NCBI GenBank assembly: GCA_025201805.1 | Contig: MU619262.1 | Location: 143,120-192,676, forward strand | Source of the DNA: Parasitella parasitica | Lineage: Eukaryota > Mucoromycota > Mucoromycetes > Mucorales > Mucoraceae | DNA length: 49,557 bases | Direction of reading: 5' to 3' | Part shown: positions 23,317 to 34,189 of the stretch, piece by piece | Layout of the letters: the number at the start of each line of letters is the position of its first letter | How positions within the stretch are numbered: the stretch's first letter is position 1 | Notes under the pieces: generated by a model | Seen by the model: only the letters and a program-made list of their open reading frames with translations | Databases searched by the model: none | What the model was told of the DNA's origin: nothing | Made by a program: the position numbers and the translations under genes

Positions 23317-24231
23317 ATGCAAAGATTACATCCTGAGCAACAAAATTCGTCTTTGGGGATCAGCAAAGCGTTGCAAGAAGAAGTGCGTATGATGGAGGAT
23401 GCAGAGAACCGTAGCAGTGGGCCCGTCATAAAGAAAGCGTTGACTGATTCCATGTTCAAAGTGCCCACAGGCGAGTCGAGTTTCTTTTCCTGGGCAAGGT
23501 TCTATATTTCGTTGTATTACAACAAGGTAAATTTACAATAAACTGCGCACCGCTGAATTGAATCCAAATGCTAAAAATAAAATAAAATAACAAAGTTGGC
23601 TGTCAATTGCTTTGGCTGCCTCACAGGGTGGAAATGGTACAATCGATTGGATGATTACATCATACTAGGCGCATTACCCACACCCACGCAAATCAGAAAG
23701 TTGCATGCTCAAGAAAAAGTGGATACGGTTGTCAACATGTGTCTGGAGTTTCCTGGATACGAGAAACTTTACAGAGACCTTGGGATCACACAAATCCGAC
23801 TGGAAACGCCTGATTTTTCAATACCATCAATTGACCTGATCCATAGCGGCATTTGCGAAATCGTCAAGAGAAAGCAGGATAAGCCCAAAAGCACGATCTA
23901 TCTGCATTGCAAAGGTAAGTTGATGACCAACTTGTGAGTGACCACTGACGGCTCTATTTGGCAAAGCTGGCAGAGGACGAAGCGCTGCCATTGCCATTTG
24001 CTACTTGCTCAGAACATATGAACTGAATCTTACCGAGTGTCAAGCATTACTGATTGGAAAAAGATCGCAGGTAAAGTGTTTTTGAAATCTTATACATGCA
24101 TCCGAATCTGAATACTGCTACAGGTGGATAAGGATCTTGTCCAATCTGATGAAATTCGGCTATATTACAAGGATTTGCTACTGAACATTGAAGCCGGCCG
24201 ATATTCAAGAGAACAGAGGCCCCTCGATTGA
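23317..24231 (+). CDS. PTPMT1-like dual-specificity phosphatase (phosphatidylglycerophosphatase type)
   Basis: Four exons, 23317-23526, 23596-23914, 23967-24070 and 24124-24231, encode 246 residues. The catalytic loop HCKAGRGRS is created by splicing exon 2 to exon 3, with the nucleophilic Cys at residue 175 and the Arg at 181. The stretch WYNRLDDYIILGALPTPTQI matches the N-terminal part of PTPMT1 (WYHRID, LLGALP), the mitochondrial phosphatase that dephosphorylates phosphatidylglycerophosphate in cardiolipin synthesis. The N-terminus has a hydrophobic aromatic segment (FFSWARFYISLYY, around residues 55-67) consistent with membrane association, but no classic presequence. Most yeasts use Gep4 for this step, so a PTPMT1-type enzyme is plausible but its substrate is inferred. 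The gene is followed by the GH5 gene on the same strand, 152 bp from stop to ATG. Confidence 0.83.
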
Positions 24232-24383
24232 TCACGCATACGGTATTACAAGCCTCAATGTTCGGACACTCAATGGCATTAATTAAAATCAATAAATACC
24301 AACGAGGGAGAGACGCTGTGCTTTTCATCTTTCTTATCACAAAAAAAAAAAAGAAAAAGTCTAATAAATTCAATCTATCAAGC

Positions 24384-26871
24384 ATGGAGACCCTCGAGAA
24401 TGAGAACACCTACTCTGAAACTGCTCAGGACTGGAACACTACTATTAGGCATTCAGGCCAATGGTTTAAGGATGTGCATGGTAGAACATTGCTAATGAGG
24501 GGCATCAATGTATGCGGTTCCTCAAAATTGCCCACAAAGCCCTATCCTGGCTCGACTCATATGTACGATGATAACTTGTTTTGGGACCACAGAAATGTGA
24601 GTTTTGTCGGCAGGCCCTTTCCCTTGGAGGAAGCAGACGAGCATTTCTCTCGACTCAAAGCGTGGGGGCTGACGCTGATCAGACTACTGGTGCCTTGGGA
24701 GAGTCTTGAACATTCAGGGCCAGGCATTTATGACGAAGAGTATATCGACTATCTGCGAACGCTGATTGATCTGATGCCCAAGTATGGCTTAAAATGCGTG
24801 ATTGATCCACACCAGGACACTGTAAGTACATGTCTGCAAGAGTTTCAATTTTATCAATTCCGTTAGCTAGTGGTCAAGATTTTCAGGCGGTTCCGGCGCC
24901 CCTGGATGGACTTTTGAAGCTGCTGGCATGGACATTAAGAATTTTAAAGAGACCGGTGCTGCCTATGTACACAACACGAATGCTGTTCCTGGCGACCCAC
25001 TTCCGATGGTATTATAAGCCGCTACTGAATTTTGGTCTCGACCTGATTAACGATTTTTAAAAATTAGGTTTGGCCCACCAATTATACCAAATTAGCATCT
25101 TCCACCATGTTCACCCTGTTTTTCGCAGGAGACACTTTTGCCCCCAACCGACAATACCAAGGAAAATCGGTCCAGCAGCTCCTGAATGATTGTTTTATCA
25201 ATACATATCACCATTTAGCCCAGAGACTGGTTGATTTGGACGCTGTGCTGGGATTTGAATTCATGAACGAACCTCATCCAGGCTACATTGGCCTGGACCA
25301 TCTGAACGACTTTGATCCTATTGTCAATCTTATCTTTGGCGATTCTCCAACTCCCTTGCAAAGCTTTGCGTTGGGCGACCGCATCCCGCAGAAGGTGGGC
25401 GTTTACATTAAATCATGGCCATTCCCAACAAAAAAGTCACATGACCGAATCCTCAACACCACCCGAGTCTCTGCATGGTTGGGAGAATGCATATGGAAAG
25501 AGCATGGCGTTTGGAAGTCTGATGAGACGACTGGTGATCCTGTGTTGATTGACTCGCACTATTTCTCAAAGCATCCAGCTACGGGCAGGGAGGTGTCTTT
25601 CTATGACGACTTTTACGTGCCTCTTGTCAATCGGTATGCAAAGTCAATTCAGAGCGTAAAGCAGGATTGGTACTGTTTGGTCGAGCCATTAGCAAATGAG
25701 GTAAATTGGATCTGGGAATGCGGATGCACTCGTGTCATTTACAATGCTTGTCTCGTTCCTGTAGAGAGCCCCTGTGTATAAAGAAACGGATCATCACCAC
25801 AACGTGGTATTTTCGCCTCATTGGTATGACCTCAACTGCGTGTTTTACAAAAAGTTCAACGGAAGAATGACTCATGATGTCCAATGCCTTCAGCGGGTAC
25901 AGTGCCTGGCCCAACACATGATTGCATCAGAGTGACTGACTCGGATTACTGAATATAGGGAGGCAACGTTTTCAGCGCAACTTATTTTGGTAGGAACGGA
26001 GCCAAGAAAAACTACTATGGCCAGATCAAGAACATCAAGCAGGACGGCTTGCGAGATATGGGCGACAAACCTTGTATTCTTGGCGAGGTAGGCATTCCGA
26101 TGGACTTGAACAACAAGATGGCTTTTCAAGACGAAAACTATTCAAAGCATGTCCACTTTTTGGATGCTATTATTCATGCCTTGGAAACGAATTTGATCAA
26201 CTTTACGTAAGTGATGCCACACGCAGTGCGGTTGCTGCACAGTATTATTAATGCATGCTTTTTTTTTTTAGCTTATGGAACTATGATGTTTGCAATGACC
26301 ACGAATACGGAGACCACTGGAATGGCGAGAATTTTTCTATTTACTCGGTCAAAAAGGCAAAAGAGGATTATTTAGAGCATGACGACGGCAACAGCAAGCT
26401 ATCCAAAAAGCATCTGTACGATGGAGGAAGGGTTTTGGAAGCAGCCTTGGTAAGAGAGCAAATGCGAATGGCAATTGACATTGTTGCGATTTCTAACAAT
26501 TCATAATGCAGCGTCCTTACGCCTCCAAGATTGCTGGTACGCCTACGTTTTCCGAATTCAATCTGGATTCATTAAACTACACCTTTTCCTTTATACCGTT
26601 TACGACTGATGAGATCCAGAAAATGGAAGCGGAAGGCTATGCAGTCTCTGAGAATATGGCTGGCGTAACTGAAATTTTTGTCCCTTACTTTCATTTTGGT
26701 GGAAAGCCTCTCAACATCCAAACAAATAACGGTGAATGCGACTACAATGAAGATAGACAAACCTTATACCATTACTATGATCGTAAAGAAGAATCCACCG
26801 ACTCTGTCACAATTTCTATTGATGTAGTGAAAACTAATACCACGTCTGCTCCGGCATGCACCGTCATGTAA
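24384..26871 (+). CDS. GH5 steryl-glucosidase/glucocerebrosidase-like enzyme with C-terminal CaaX
   Basis: Seven exons: 24384-24821, 24871-25008, 25068-25700, 25765-25896, 25959-26206, 26272-26449 and 26512-26871, giving 708 residues. The fold is the GH5 (beta/alpha)8 barrel: LLMRGINVCGSSKLP near the start, DPHQDTWSRFSGGSGAPGWT across the first splice, FEFMNEPHPGY with the acid/base Glu260, and CILGEVGIPMD with the nucleophile Glu490. These match the fungal EGCrP/Sgl1 group that hydrolyses ergosteryl glucoside and glucosylceramide inside the cell. There is no signal peptide, which agrees with a cytosolic or vacuolar role. A beta-sandwich-like tail follows the barrel. The last four residues, CTVM, form a CaaX prenylation motif predicted to be farnesylated, which would tether the enzyme to membranes holding its lipid substrates. 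Which substrate is preferred cannot be read from sequence. Confidence 0.9.
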
Positions 26872-27484
26872 TAAACCTTTTCTTTCTTTTTCATATACAG
26901 TATTTTTCCCGTGCATATAAGCAATAGGGCCGATAATGATGCGTTTGATTCCAAAACATGAGTGAAAATCAAGACTTGGAGTGCCAAAAATGGCAACATT
27001 TAAAGAAACCAGTTGCACATTTTACTTGGGCGCTTATGTTTTAAATTCTTTTTATTTAATACAAATAAGCTGAAAATGGGCAATTTTTACAGTTTAAAAA
27101 AATGATCCTGGACTCTACCATTTTACACGAATTGTATGGCGCCTATGCTTGAACAAAGGGATCGCCTTGATGTTACTTGGATTCACGCAATCGTGTATCA
27201 TGCAATGCTCAAGGCTGTCTGACAATGGTCACAGGTGACATCATGTAAACGTCGACTGCAAGTTACAAAAAGAACAAGAAGACGGGAATTAAAGGGCCCT
27301 GGAATATGGCTACAATCTTGAATTTAGACATTTGCACACTGCTCTTTGCTGTTGCGGTTATTCTACATCTGACCTACTGACATCTACATGTAAGAAAAAA
27401 AAAAAAAGTAGTGTGAGATAAACACCTACATAGAGAGATGTTATTAACAGCAAAAACAAAAAAAGAAAAGTAATGTATACAAGA
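26872..27484. other. Intergenic between GH5 and small mitochondrial gene
   Basis: About 610 bp, AT-rich. It should contain the 3' UTR of the GH5 gene (AATAAA-like words near 26871 and 27058) and the promoter of the next gene. No frame, RNA or repeat of note was seen. Confidence 0.6.
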
Positions 27485-28232
27485 ATGAACTCTCTTTTCC
27501 GTTTGACGTCAGGCATTTCTTCTGGGCAAGTTCGTATGTATTCAACTGAATCCGCAGCACCTAGAGTGAGTGCCGCAAGAGGAGGGTAAGAGAATAGGAG
27601 AGAATAGAGATGGATAAGCATGTAGTAATGGACCTTTTTTTGTTTCTTATTTTTACTTGCAAAGAGTCATTGGATTTCTTCTGGGCGTTACAGTCGCCGG
27701 TTCAGCAGGTTACTGTTATCTTTTGGGTGAATACAACAATGCTTCAGCAGCGCTTTTATTATCAGTTCAAGAGCTGCAAGCCTCTACTGACAAGGTGAGA
27801 AATTCAACTGCAGTAGACATGCGTTGCATTGGGATGCTGATTTTTGGGGGGGGGGGGGAATTTAGGTCAAGGACTATGCAAGGCGGATCGAGACAGTAGA
27901 CAGAGATGTTGGTAAATTGAAAGAAATCACTGCAACAAAGCAGCAATTGGCTGATTTGAAAGTGGATTTTCGCAAATTATACGTGAGTGGAAACATTGTG
28001 CCATCCAGCTAGTGAAACTAACGATTGCATGAAATGGGAACATAGGACACCCTAAACATTGAACATCTCGAATTAAAAACACATGTTTGGGGATTAGGTA
28101 ATTGAGAGATTTCGTACACGCACACACGCACACACATATATATGCAAATGCTGACTAACGTTACATGTAGAAAAAGACTTGAGCAATTCATCGTCTGCAT
28201 CCTGCAACGATGGCAATAGACCCTCCAATTAG
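27485..28232 (+). CDS. Small single-pass mitochondrial membrane protein with coiled coil, unknown function
   Basis: Five short exons, 27485-27585, 27665-27794, 27866-27982, 28046-28097 and 28171-28232, join in frame to 153 residues. The first about 33 residues look like a mitochondrial presequence: Arg/Ser-rich, no acidic residue before residue 22, with a QVRMYS cleavage-type site. Next is one hydrophobic segment (VIGFLLGVTVAGSAGYCYLL, residues about 35-54), then an amphipathic helix (SVQELQASTDKVKDYARRIE) and a charged coiled coil to about residue 130. The tail is Ser/Asn-rich. This layout suggests an inner-membrane protein with its coiled coil exposed, reminiscent of small MICOS or respiratory-assembly factors. 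I do not recognise the family with certainty and assign no function. A G13 run lies just before the intron 2 acceptor. Confidence 0.72.
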
Positions 28233-28581
28233 GACCTTTTGTATCCTTTCGTGGCTTATATTGCACAGCGATAATGCCAATCGATGCGATGCCATATTGA
28301 TGATAAATTTACTGTTTAGCATGGAAATGGATGTGAACATTTGCAAATCCCGATGCAATCTCTTTGGTTGTTGACCGAAACAAAGTGCGTATATGTGTAT
28401 ATTGTAAAGTGTTGAAAATTTTTTTTTCCAGAAAAATTTTTATTCAATAAATAGCATTGAACACTTCATTTTGACATTTGTTAGCGTTTTAATCCCCTTA
28501 TTCACAAAAACAACCATTTTGTGGTCTCCCTCCTTATTTTATTTTTCCCGCTCTAATCCATTCTCTTATTAAATAACAAAC
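28233..28581 (+). promoter_or_regulatory. Promoter and 5' UTR of eEF3
   Basis: About 350 bp between the small mitochondrial gene and the eEF3 ATG. The last 100 bp are pyrimidine-rich (CCCTCCTTATTTTATTTTTC and TCTAATCCATTCTC), as is common in front of highly expressed fungal translation genes. The start context AAACATGCC has A at -3. No intron is seen in the 5' leader. Confidence 0.5.
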
Positions 28582-31500
28582 ATGCCAGCTGCCGCTGCCG
28601 CAAAGAACGTCCAGAGCGAAATCCAAAGTAAGAAGATGTCAATCGTCTCCAACACTCCTTCCGAGGTCGAGACCAAGAAGGCCAAGGATATTGTTACCAA
28701 GCTCGCCGCTGCCTCCGATGAAGATCGTGAGTCTGTCGCCGCTGAACTTGCTGCCACTGTCAAGGCCAACGGTATCCTCTCCCTCAAGCCCGTCATCGAG
28801 CTTCTCAAAAAGGACATTGCCTCCAAGAAGAATGCCAATGCTCGTGCTGGCGCCGTAGCTGCCATCGTTGCCCTCACCAACGAAAGCCTCCAAGGTCAAG
28901 CCGAGCCTTTCATTGTTCCTTTCATTGCTAATCTTTTGGAACTCCAAGCCGACAAGCAAGCTAGTATCCAAAAGGCTGCCGAGGCTGCTGCCGTATCCCT
29001 TGCTTCCAAGGTCAACCCTCTTGCCTGTCCCTTGATGGTCCCCTTCATTCTTGAAGGCCTCGGTAACTCTTGCAAGTGGCAAACCAAGATGCTTGCTCTT
29101 GAGCTCTTGGAACTCCTTGCCAAACAAAACCCCAAGGAATTTATTGTCGCCATCCCTGAAGTCATCCCCACTGTCTCTGACTGTATGTGGGACACCAAGG
29201 CTGATGTCAAGAAGAAGGCCACTGACACTATGGGCGTCATCTGCTCTCTCGTCGACAACAAGGATATCGAGCGTTTCATTCCCGCTGTCATTAAATGTAT
29301 CAACCACCCCGAGAATGTCCCTGAAACTATTCATTTGCTGGGTGCTACCACTTTTGTTCAAGAAGTTGACACTGCCACGCTTTCCATTATGGTCCCTCTT
29401 TTGGGCCGTGGTTTGAACGAGCGTGCTACGCCCATCAAGCGTAAGGCTGCCTTGATCATCGACAACATGTCCAAGCTTGTCGATGATCCCGATGTCGCTG
29501 CTCCTTTCTTGCCTCTTCTTTTGCCAGCTCTCGAAAAGGTCCAAGATGTCGTTGCAGACCCCGAGTGCCGTGGTGTCGTCCAAAAGGCCCTCGCTACTCT
29601 CCAACGTGTCGGTAACCCCTCTATCGAGATCTTTACAAAGGATCAAAAGAAGGCCAAGGTCGAGTCCTCCATCAAGGAGCTCCTGCCTGAGAACTTGGAT
29701 GACTTTTTCAACACTACCGTTTCTTTCATGAACGACATTGCTCTTACTCTCTGTGTCGCCAAGAACTTTTTCAAGGTCTCATGGATTGCTGCTCTTGCCC
29801 CCTATGCAAAGTCTTTCATCTCTGCTGAGGATGCAGAGAAACTTGCCTTTTCTGCTTTGGAAAAGTGCGAGGAAGCTGTCACTGCCAAGGACCCCGAGGA
29901 GGAAGACGATGAAGGCGAGGACCTCTGTAACTGTGAATTCTCTCTTGCTTATGGTGCCAAGATCTTGTTGAACCGCACTTCTCTCCGTCTTAAGCGTGGT
30001 CGTCGTTATGGTCTCTGTGGTGGTAACGGTTGTGGTAAGTCTACTCTCATGCGTGCTATTGCCAACGAACAAGTCGAAGGTTTCCCTCCTCGTTCGGAGC
30101 TCAAAACTGTCTACGTTGAGCATGATATTGATGGTTCTGAGGCCGACACTCCTCTCGTCGATTTCATTCTTGCGTCTGATGGTGTGGAGACCAAGGATCC
30201 CGAGCAAGTTCGTAAGATTCTTCTCGAGTATGGTTTCTCTGAGGTCATGGTCACCAAGATGGCTATCGGCGAGCTCTCGGGTGGCTGGAAGATGAAGCTT
30301 GCTCTTGCTCGTGCCATGTTGATGAATGCTGATATTCTCTTGTTGGACGAACCTACCAATCACTTGGATGTCATCAACGTTGCCTGGTTGGAGAATTACC
30401 TCTTGGGCCTCAAGACCGTTACCTCCATCATTGTCTCTCACGACTCTGGATTCTTGGATCACGTCTGTTCCGACATCATCCATTATGAGCCCAACTACAA
30501 GCTCAAGCGTTATGCCGGTAACTTGTCTGAATTCGTCAAGAAGGTTCCTCGCGCCGCCTCTTACTACTCTCTCGAGGTTTCCCAAATCTCCTTCAACTTC
30601 CCTGAGCCTGGTCTCCTCGAAGGTATCAAGACCAAGGAGCGTGCCATCTTGAAAATGAAGAACGTTGACTTTCAATACCCCGGTTCTGACAGGAAGCAAT
30701 TGATGGACATTTCCATGCAATGCTCTCTTTCCTCTCGTGTTGCCGTCATTGGCCCTAACGGTGCTGGTAAGTCTACTCTTATCAAGTTATTGACTGGTGA
30801 GATCGAGTCTGAAGTTGGTACTGTCTGGAAGCATCCCAACTTGCGTATTGCCTATGTTGCTCAGCACGCCTTCCACCATATTGAAAAGCACCTTGACAAG
30901 ACTCCCAACGAGTACATTCAATGGCGTTATCTTACCGGCGAAGACCGTGAAGAGCTCGACAAGAATGATCGTATGCATGCCGATTCCAACAAGAAAGTCT
31001 TGGAGCAAGTCTTTGTTATTGATGGCGAGAAGCGCACTGTCGAGGAACTTGTTGGCCGCAGAAAGCTCAAGCAATCTTATGAATACGAAGTCTCTTGGGT
31101 CGGTCGTTCGTCTGTTGATAACACTTGGATCTCTCGTCAAAACCTTGAGGATATGGGTTTCGGCAAGAAGATTGCCGAAGTTGATTCTGCTGAGGCTGCC
31201 AAGATGGGTCTTAACCGCCCTCTCACTGCCAAGGAGATTGAGAGTCATTTGACTGACGTTGGTCTTGAAGCTGAATTCGCTACTCACTCTCGTATCCGTG
31301 GTCTTTCTGGTGGTCAAAAGGTCAAGCTTGTTATTGGCGCAGCAATGTGGAACAAGCCTCACATGTTGGTTCTTGATGAGCCTACCAATTACTTGGATCG
31401 TGAATCTTTAGGTGCTTTGGCCATGGCTATCAAGGCATATGGCGGTGGTGTCGTTATTGTTACTCACAACCGCGAATTTACCGAGGCTCTCTGTAACGAA

Positions 31501-31740
31501 GTGTGGATGGTTGATGGTGGTCGTTTGACTCCTTCAGGCCATAATTGGGTTTCTGGTAACGGAACCACCAAGGTCGTGGAAGCTGACGAAGAAGATCAAT
31601 TTGATGCTTTCGGTAACAAGATTGAGAAGGTTGAAAAGAAGAAGAAGTTGTCTTCAAAGGAACTCCGTCAGAAGAAGAAGGATCGTATGGCACGTCGTAA
31701 GCGTGGCGAGGAAGTTTACACTACTGATGAAGAGTTGTAA
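28582..31740 (+). CDS. TEF3: Translation elongation factor 3 (eEF3)
   Basis: A fungal ribosome-bound ATPase that helps release deacylated tRNA from the E site and assists translocation. One uninterrupted reading frame of 1052 residues has the usual family length. Order of domains: HEAT repeats (about 40-330), four-helix region, ABC1 with Walker A GGNGCGKS (about 480), signature LSGGWK (about 564) and Walker B LLLDEPTNHLD (about 587); ABC2 with Walker A GPNGAGKS (about 724), a chromodomain-like insertion (around 810-865, YEYEVSWVGRS), signature LSGGQK (about 908) and LVLDEPTNYLD (about 930). A Lys-rich tail follows. Codon use is strongly biased to C-ending and a few preferred codons, unlike its neighbours, as expected for a very highly expressed gene. 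Confidence 0.98.
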   Translation: MPAAAAAKNVQSEIQSKKMSIVSNTPSEVETKKAKDIVTKLAAASDEDRESVAAELAATVKANGILSLKPVIELLKKDIASKKNANARAGAVAAIVALTNESLQGQAEPFIVPFIANLLELQADKQASIQKAAEAAAVSLASKVNPLACPLMVPFILEGLGNSCKWQTKMLALELLELLAKQNPKEFIVAIPEVIPTVSDCMWDTKADVKKKATDTMGVICSLVDNKDIERFIPAVIKCINHPENVPETIHLLGATTFVQEVDTATLSIMVPLLGRGLNERATPIKRKAALIIDNMSKLVDDPDVAAPFLPLLLPALEKVQDVVADPECRGVVQKALATLQRVGNPSIEIFTKDQKKAKVESSIKELLPENLDDFFNTTVSFMNDIALTLCVAKNFFKVSWIAALAPYAKSFISAEDAEKLAFSALEKCEEAVTAKDPEEEDDEGEDLCNCEFSLAYGAKILLNRTSLRLKRGRRYGLCGGNGCGKSTLMRAIANEQVEGFPPRSELKTVYVEHDIDGSEADTPLVDFILASDGVETKDPEQVRKILLEYGFSEVMVTKMAIGELSGGWKMKLALARAMLMNADILLLDEPTNHLDVINVAWLENYLLGLKTVTSIIVSHDSGFLDHVCSDIIHYEPNYKLKRYAGNLSEFVKKVPRAASYYSLEVSQISFNFPEPGLLEGIKTKERAILKMKNVDFQYPGSDRKQLMDISMQCSLSSRVAVIGPNGAGKSTLIKLLTGEIESEVGTVWKHPNLRIAYVAQHAFHHIEKHLDKTPNEYIQWRYLTGEDREELDKNDRMHADSNKKVLEQVFVIDGEKRTVEELVGRRKLKQSYEYEVSWVGRSSVDNTWISRQNLEDMGFGKKIAEVDSAEAAKMGLNRPLTAKEIESHLTDVGLEAEFATHSRIRGLSGGQKVKLVIGAAMWNKPHMLVLDEPTNYLDRESLGALAMAIKAYGGGVVIVTHNREFTEALCNEVWMVDGGRLTPSGHNWVSGNGTTKVVEADEEDQFDAFGNKIEKVEKKKKLSSKELRQKKKDRMARRKRGEEVYTTDEEL

Positions 31741-32065
31741 ACGCCTTTTTTTTTTTCTTCTTCTTCTTCTTTGCTTTTCCTTTTTCTTTATCAGTAACAA
31801 TTTATAGACATTCTTCTTCTCAATATAATCACCCATTTTCATTCTCTTTTATACATAATAAAAATTAACACACCAGATTTTTTTGTACCAATTCAAATCT
31901 AATATATACCATTCAAAAATGCAAAAGTATAAATAAAACATTTGAACACTATGGCTTCGTTATCAGATCAATTTTATCAAAGAGCAGGGTATTTATTACA
32001 GAAAAAAAAAATATAAAAAATAAAATTCATGTATATGTACAAAAGTTGAATGATGCTACTATAAT
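31741..32065. other. Intergenic between convergent eEF3 and RUS genes
   Basis: About 325 bp. A CTT/T-rich tract (31746-31777) directly follows the eEF3 stop, and AT-rich poly-A-signal-like words (ATAATAAAAATT near 31855, ATAAATAAAA near 31930) serve one or both convergent transcripts. No gene is seen. Confidence 0.6.
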
Positions 32066-33011
32066 CTAGTTTGTAATTTGTATGCCTTCTTCCGCAAGTT
32101 TGTGGTCTTTCCAGGCAAGTCTCATGCCACTAATATACAATTACGATACAATCGAGATGAGAGATACGCTCCAGCATGCCAACACTTGAAAAAATTACCT
32201 GTCATTCCAATACACAATATCGCTTTGCCAGTTCTTTTGATCCAATTCAGCAGCAAACTTGGGATAATTGTCCTTGGTCCAGGCCAACGAATCCTCCAAT
32301 GCGTGAATATAGCTGCTCCAATCTGATTCCTTTGTAATGTTTGATTTGTTGAGACTATCATGAAACTTGAGAGAGTGCAAAATGGATCTTATCACATCGT
32401 TCGATCCTGCGTCCTGATGGAACATGACCCACATTGTATTTTTATGATAGTTTAATAAATAGTTTTCGTGCTATGCAAACCAGTTTGGAGATGAGTAACA
32501 ACGCAAGATATATATATATATAGAGAGAGATCATTGGTTATATTACCTTCAATACTTGAACGACGCCCTCTACTTCTCCTGCAACGCCATACGCTTGCTC
32601 AGCACTAGGACCCAGCTTGATATGGATGGTAATTGCTCCCTTTTTGTTCTTGCCGTAAGTTGGCTTGATCCATTCACCAAAGCCGACTTCACGATCCTTT
32701 AATTTGTCGTATTCTACAACTGCGCCCGAGTCGATAAATTCACGGCTAAGCAAGGTCAGCTTTGCTTGATTTAAAATCTCAAATTTCGCAGCATGGAGCA
32801 TCTTTGTGGTAGCCCAAATGTTGACAGGCGAAAGTAGAGCAAACACACTAAACAGAAACAGGGGTGAATGCGATACTGAAATAAGGCCAACGCCAGTCAA
32901 CATGCCCATTAAATGAGCAGTGGACATTTGTGCGTCGTCCTTGGCAACGATATCACCAATATTACCGTTGGGCTATAGATACGCAGTTGTTTGTCAAGTA
33001 TTACATGTATC

Positions 33012-33054
<43 letters not shown>

Positions 33055-34087
33055 NNNNNNNNNNNNNNNNNNNNNNNNNNNNNNNNNNNNNNTTTTGTAA
33101 ATGTCATATGAGAGGCAATCCAGATGCTTTCATGTATCAATTCAAACATGTTTCCAGCTAATTGCAGTTAGTTTTTTTTTTAGGTGCATGTTTGAGCAGA
33201 CGGTCGAATAATTTACCTGCTGCTAAAGGCAGGAAAAGCTTAGGGGTAACCACTGATGTGCACAACTGCAAAAATGATCCCACCGTCGAAAATAACTCGC
33301 AAACAAACTTCCATGTTTTTGGGTGTGAGTCGAAAGAACTGGCGTATCTTTTGATGAAAAAGAGTTTGCCAATTTCGCCTATGCCGTCCTTCAAAACCCT
33401 ATGCACACATCATTGAATATATGATACATGCATTGTACGCAATCGACATTTGTTTTTACCATTGTATTGCTACAGCGCCACCAGTTGCTTCGACTGTACC
33501 CAGCCCCAATGAAGCCAACATGGCTTGAGAGCACAACACCCCAATCTACAGCGCCGCAGAACGTTAAGCGCATACCTCTATACATGCATAATAGAATATC
33601 TTACTGCAGATCCAACGTAGGTCTCCAAAAACAGCCATGTATGAAACTTTTGGTAGCAATCATGCACAGACTCTGGATACCCCACTGGCAGAAACATTTC
33701 TCTCATATTCTGCTTCATGGCATTGAGTGCGCCAAAGCCATTTTTGTTCTGTTTCAGCTGGTACCACTCTTTCTTCTTTTGGTTGTTGTCTTCTGCAGGC
33801 TGGATCCATTCCCAGGACATGGGGGATGTAGTGACAGGCGCAGCAATGCGTCCTTTCGAGGCCGTAGCAGACTTTGTTTTTCCAATTGTCTGTAGGCTAG
33901 TATATATGCGCTTTCGTCCGTACACGAGTTCTGTTAAAATGGGCTCGTGCTTGGTTTGCGAGTTGGATGTAAATTGGCCAAGGCTGCTCTGAAATCTCTT
34001 GTGCAATTGGATCGATTTGCAGTGTTGGATTCGGCAAGGGTATCTTGGCATGATACTCTTTGACGTCCATACAAAGCTCTTTAACAT
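32066..34087 (-). CDS. RUS/DUF647 family protein, interrupted by assembly gap
   Basis: RUS (root UV-B sensitive, DUF647) proteins are conserved membrane-associated proteins of plastids or mitochondria with no settled molecular function. Seven exons on the minus strand: 33605-34087, 33460-33545, 33217-33398, 33093-33157 (cut by the gap), 32547-32972, 32200-32414 and 32066-32129. About 507 codons are visible. The N-terminus is basic and Ser/Gln-rich (MPRYPCRIQHCKSIQLHKRF), like a mitochondrial presequence; ATG 34087 or 34051 may be used. Family words include REMFLPVGYPESVHDCY, VGVLCSQAMLASLGLGTVEA-like sequence after the first splice, LKDGIGEIGKLFF, TPKLFLPLAA, and ESIWIASHMTFTK running into the N gap. 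The missing piece should encode the conserved HFA segment before PNGNIGDIVAKDDAQ. It lies 102 bp downstream of the primase stop, same strand. Confidence 0.87.
33014..33092. other. T41 homopolymer followed by 38-N assembly gap
   Basis: A run of 41 T (33014-33054) is directly followed by 38 N (33055-33092). The gap falls at an exon-intron boundary of the RUS gene: the last codon before it on the minus strand is AAA at 33093-33095, and the poly-A (minus) sits in the following intron. The gap was probably caused by the homopolymer, so both its length and the missing donor site are unknown. Confidence 0.97.
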
Positions 34088-34189
34088 GATTTATACAGGC
34101 TGAAAATTTAGTATGAGGAAAGAGGAGGGGGGGGTGGCCCTTGTGGCAAGAAGACAAAGTTTTATTATTTTAAAACACAGGGATGGCCC

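Noticed and set aside
28639-30720. Long minus-strand open frames (335 and 313 codons) inside the eEF3 gene
   Set aside because: They are antisense shadows caused by the strong codon bias of eEF3; their translations are low-complexity and match no family, while the plus strand is an unambiguous 1052-residue eEF3.
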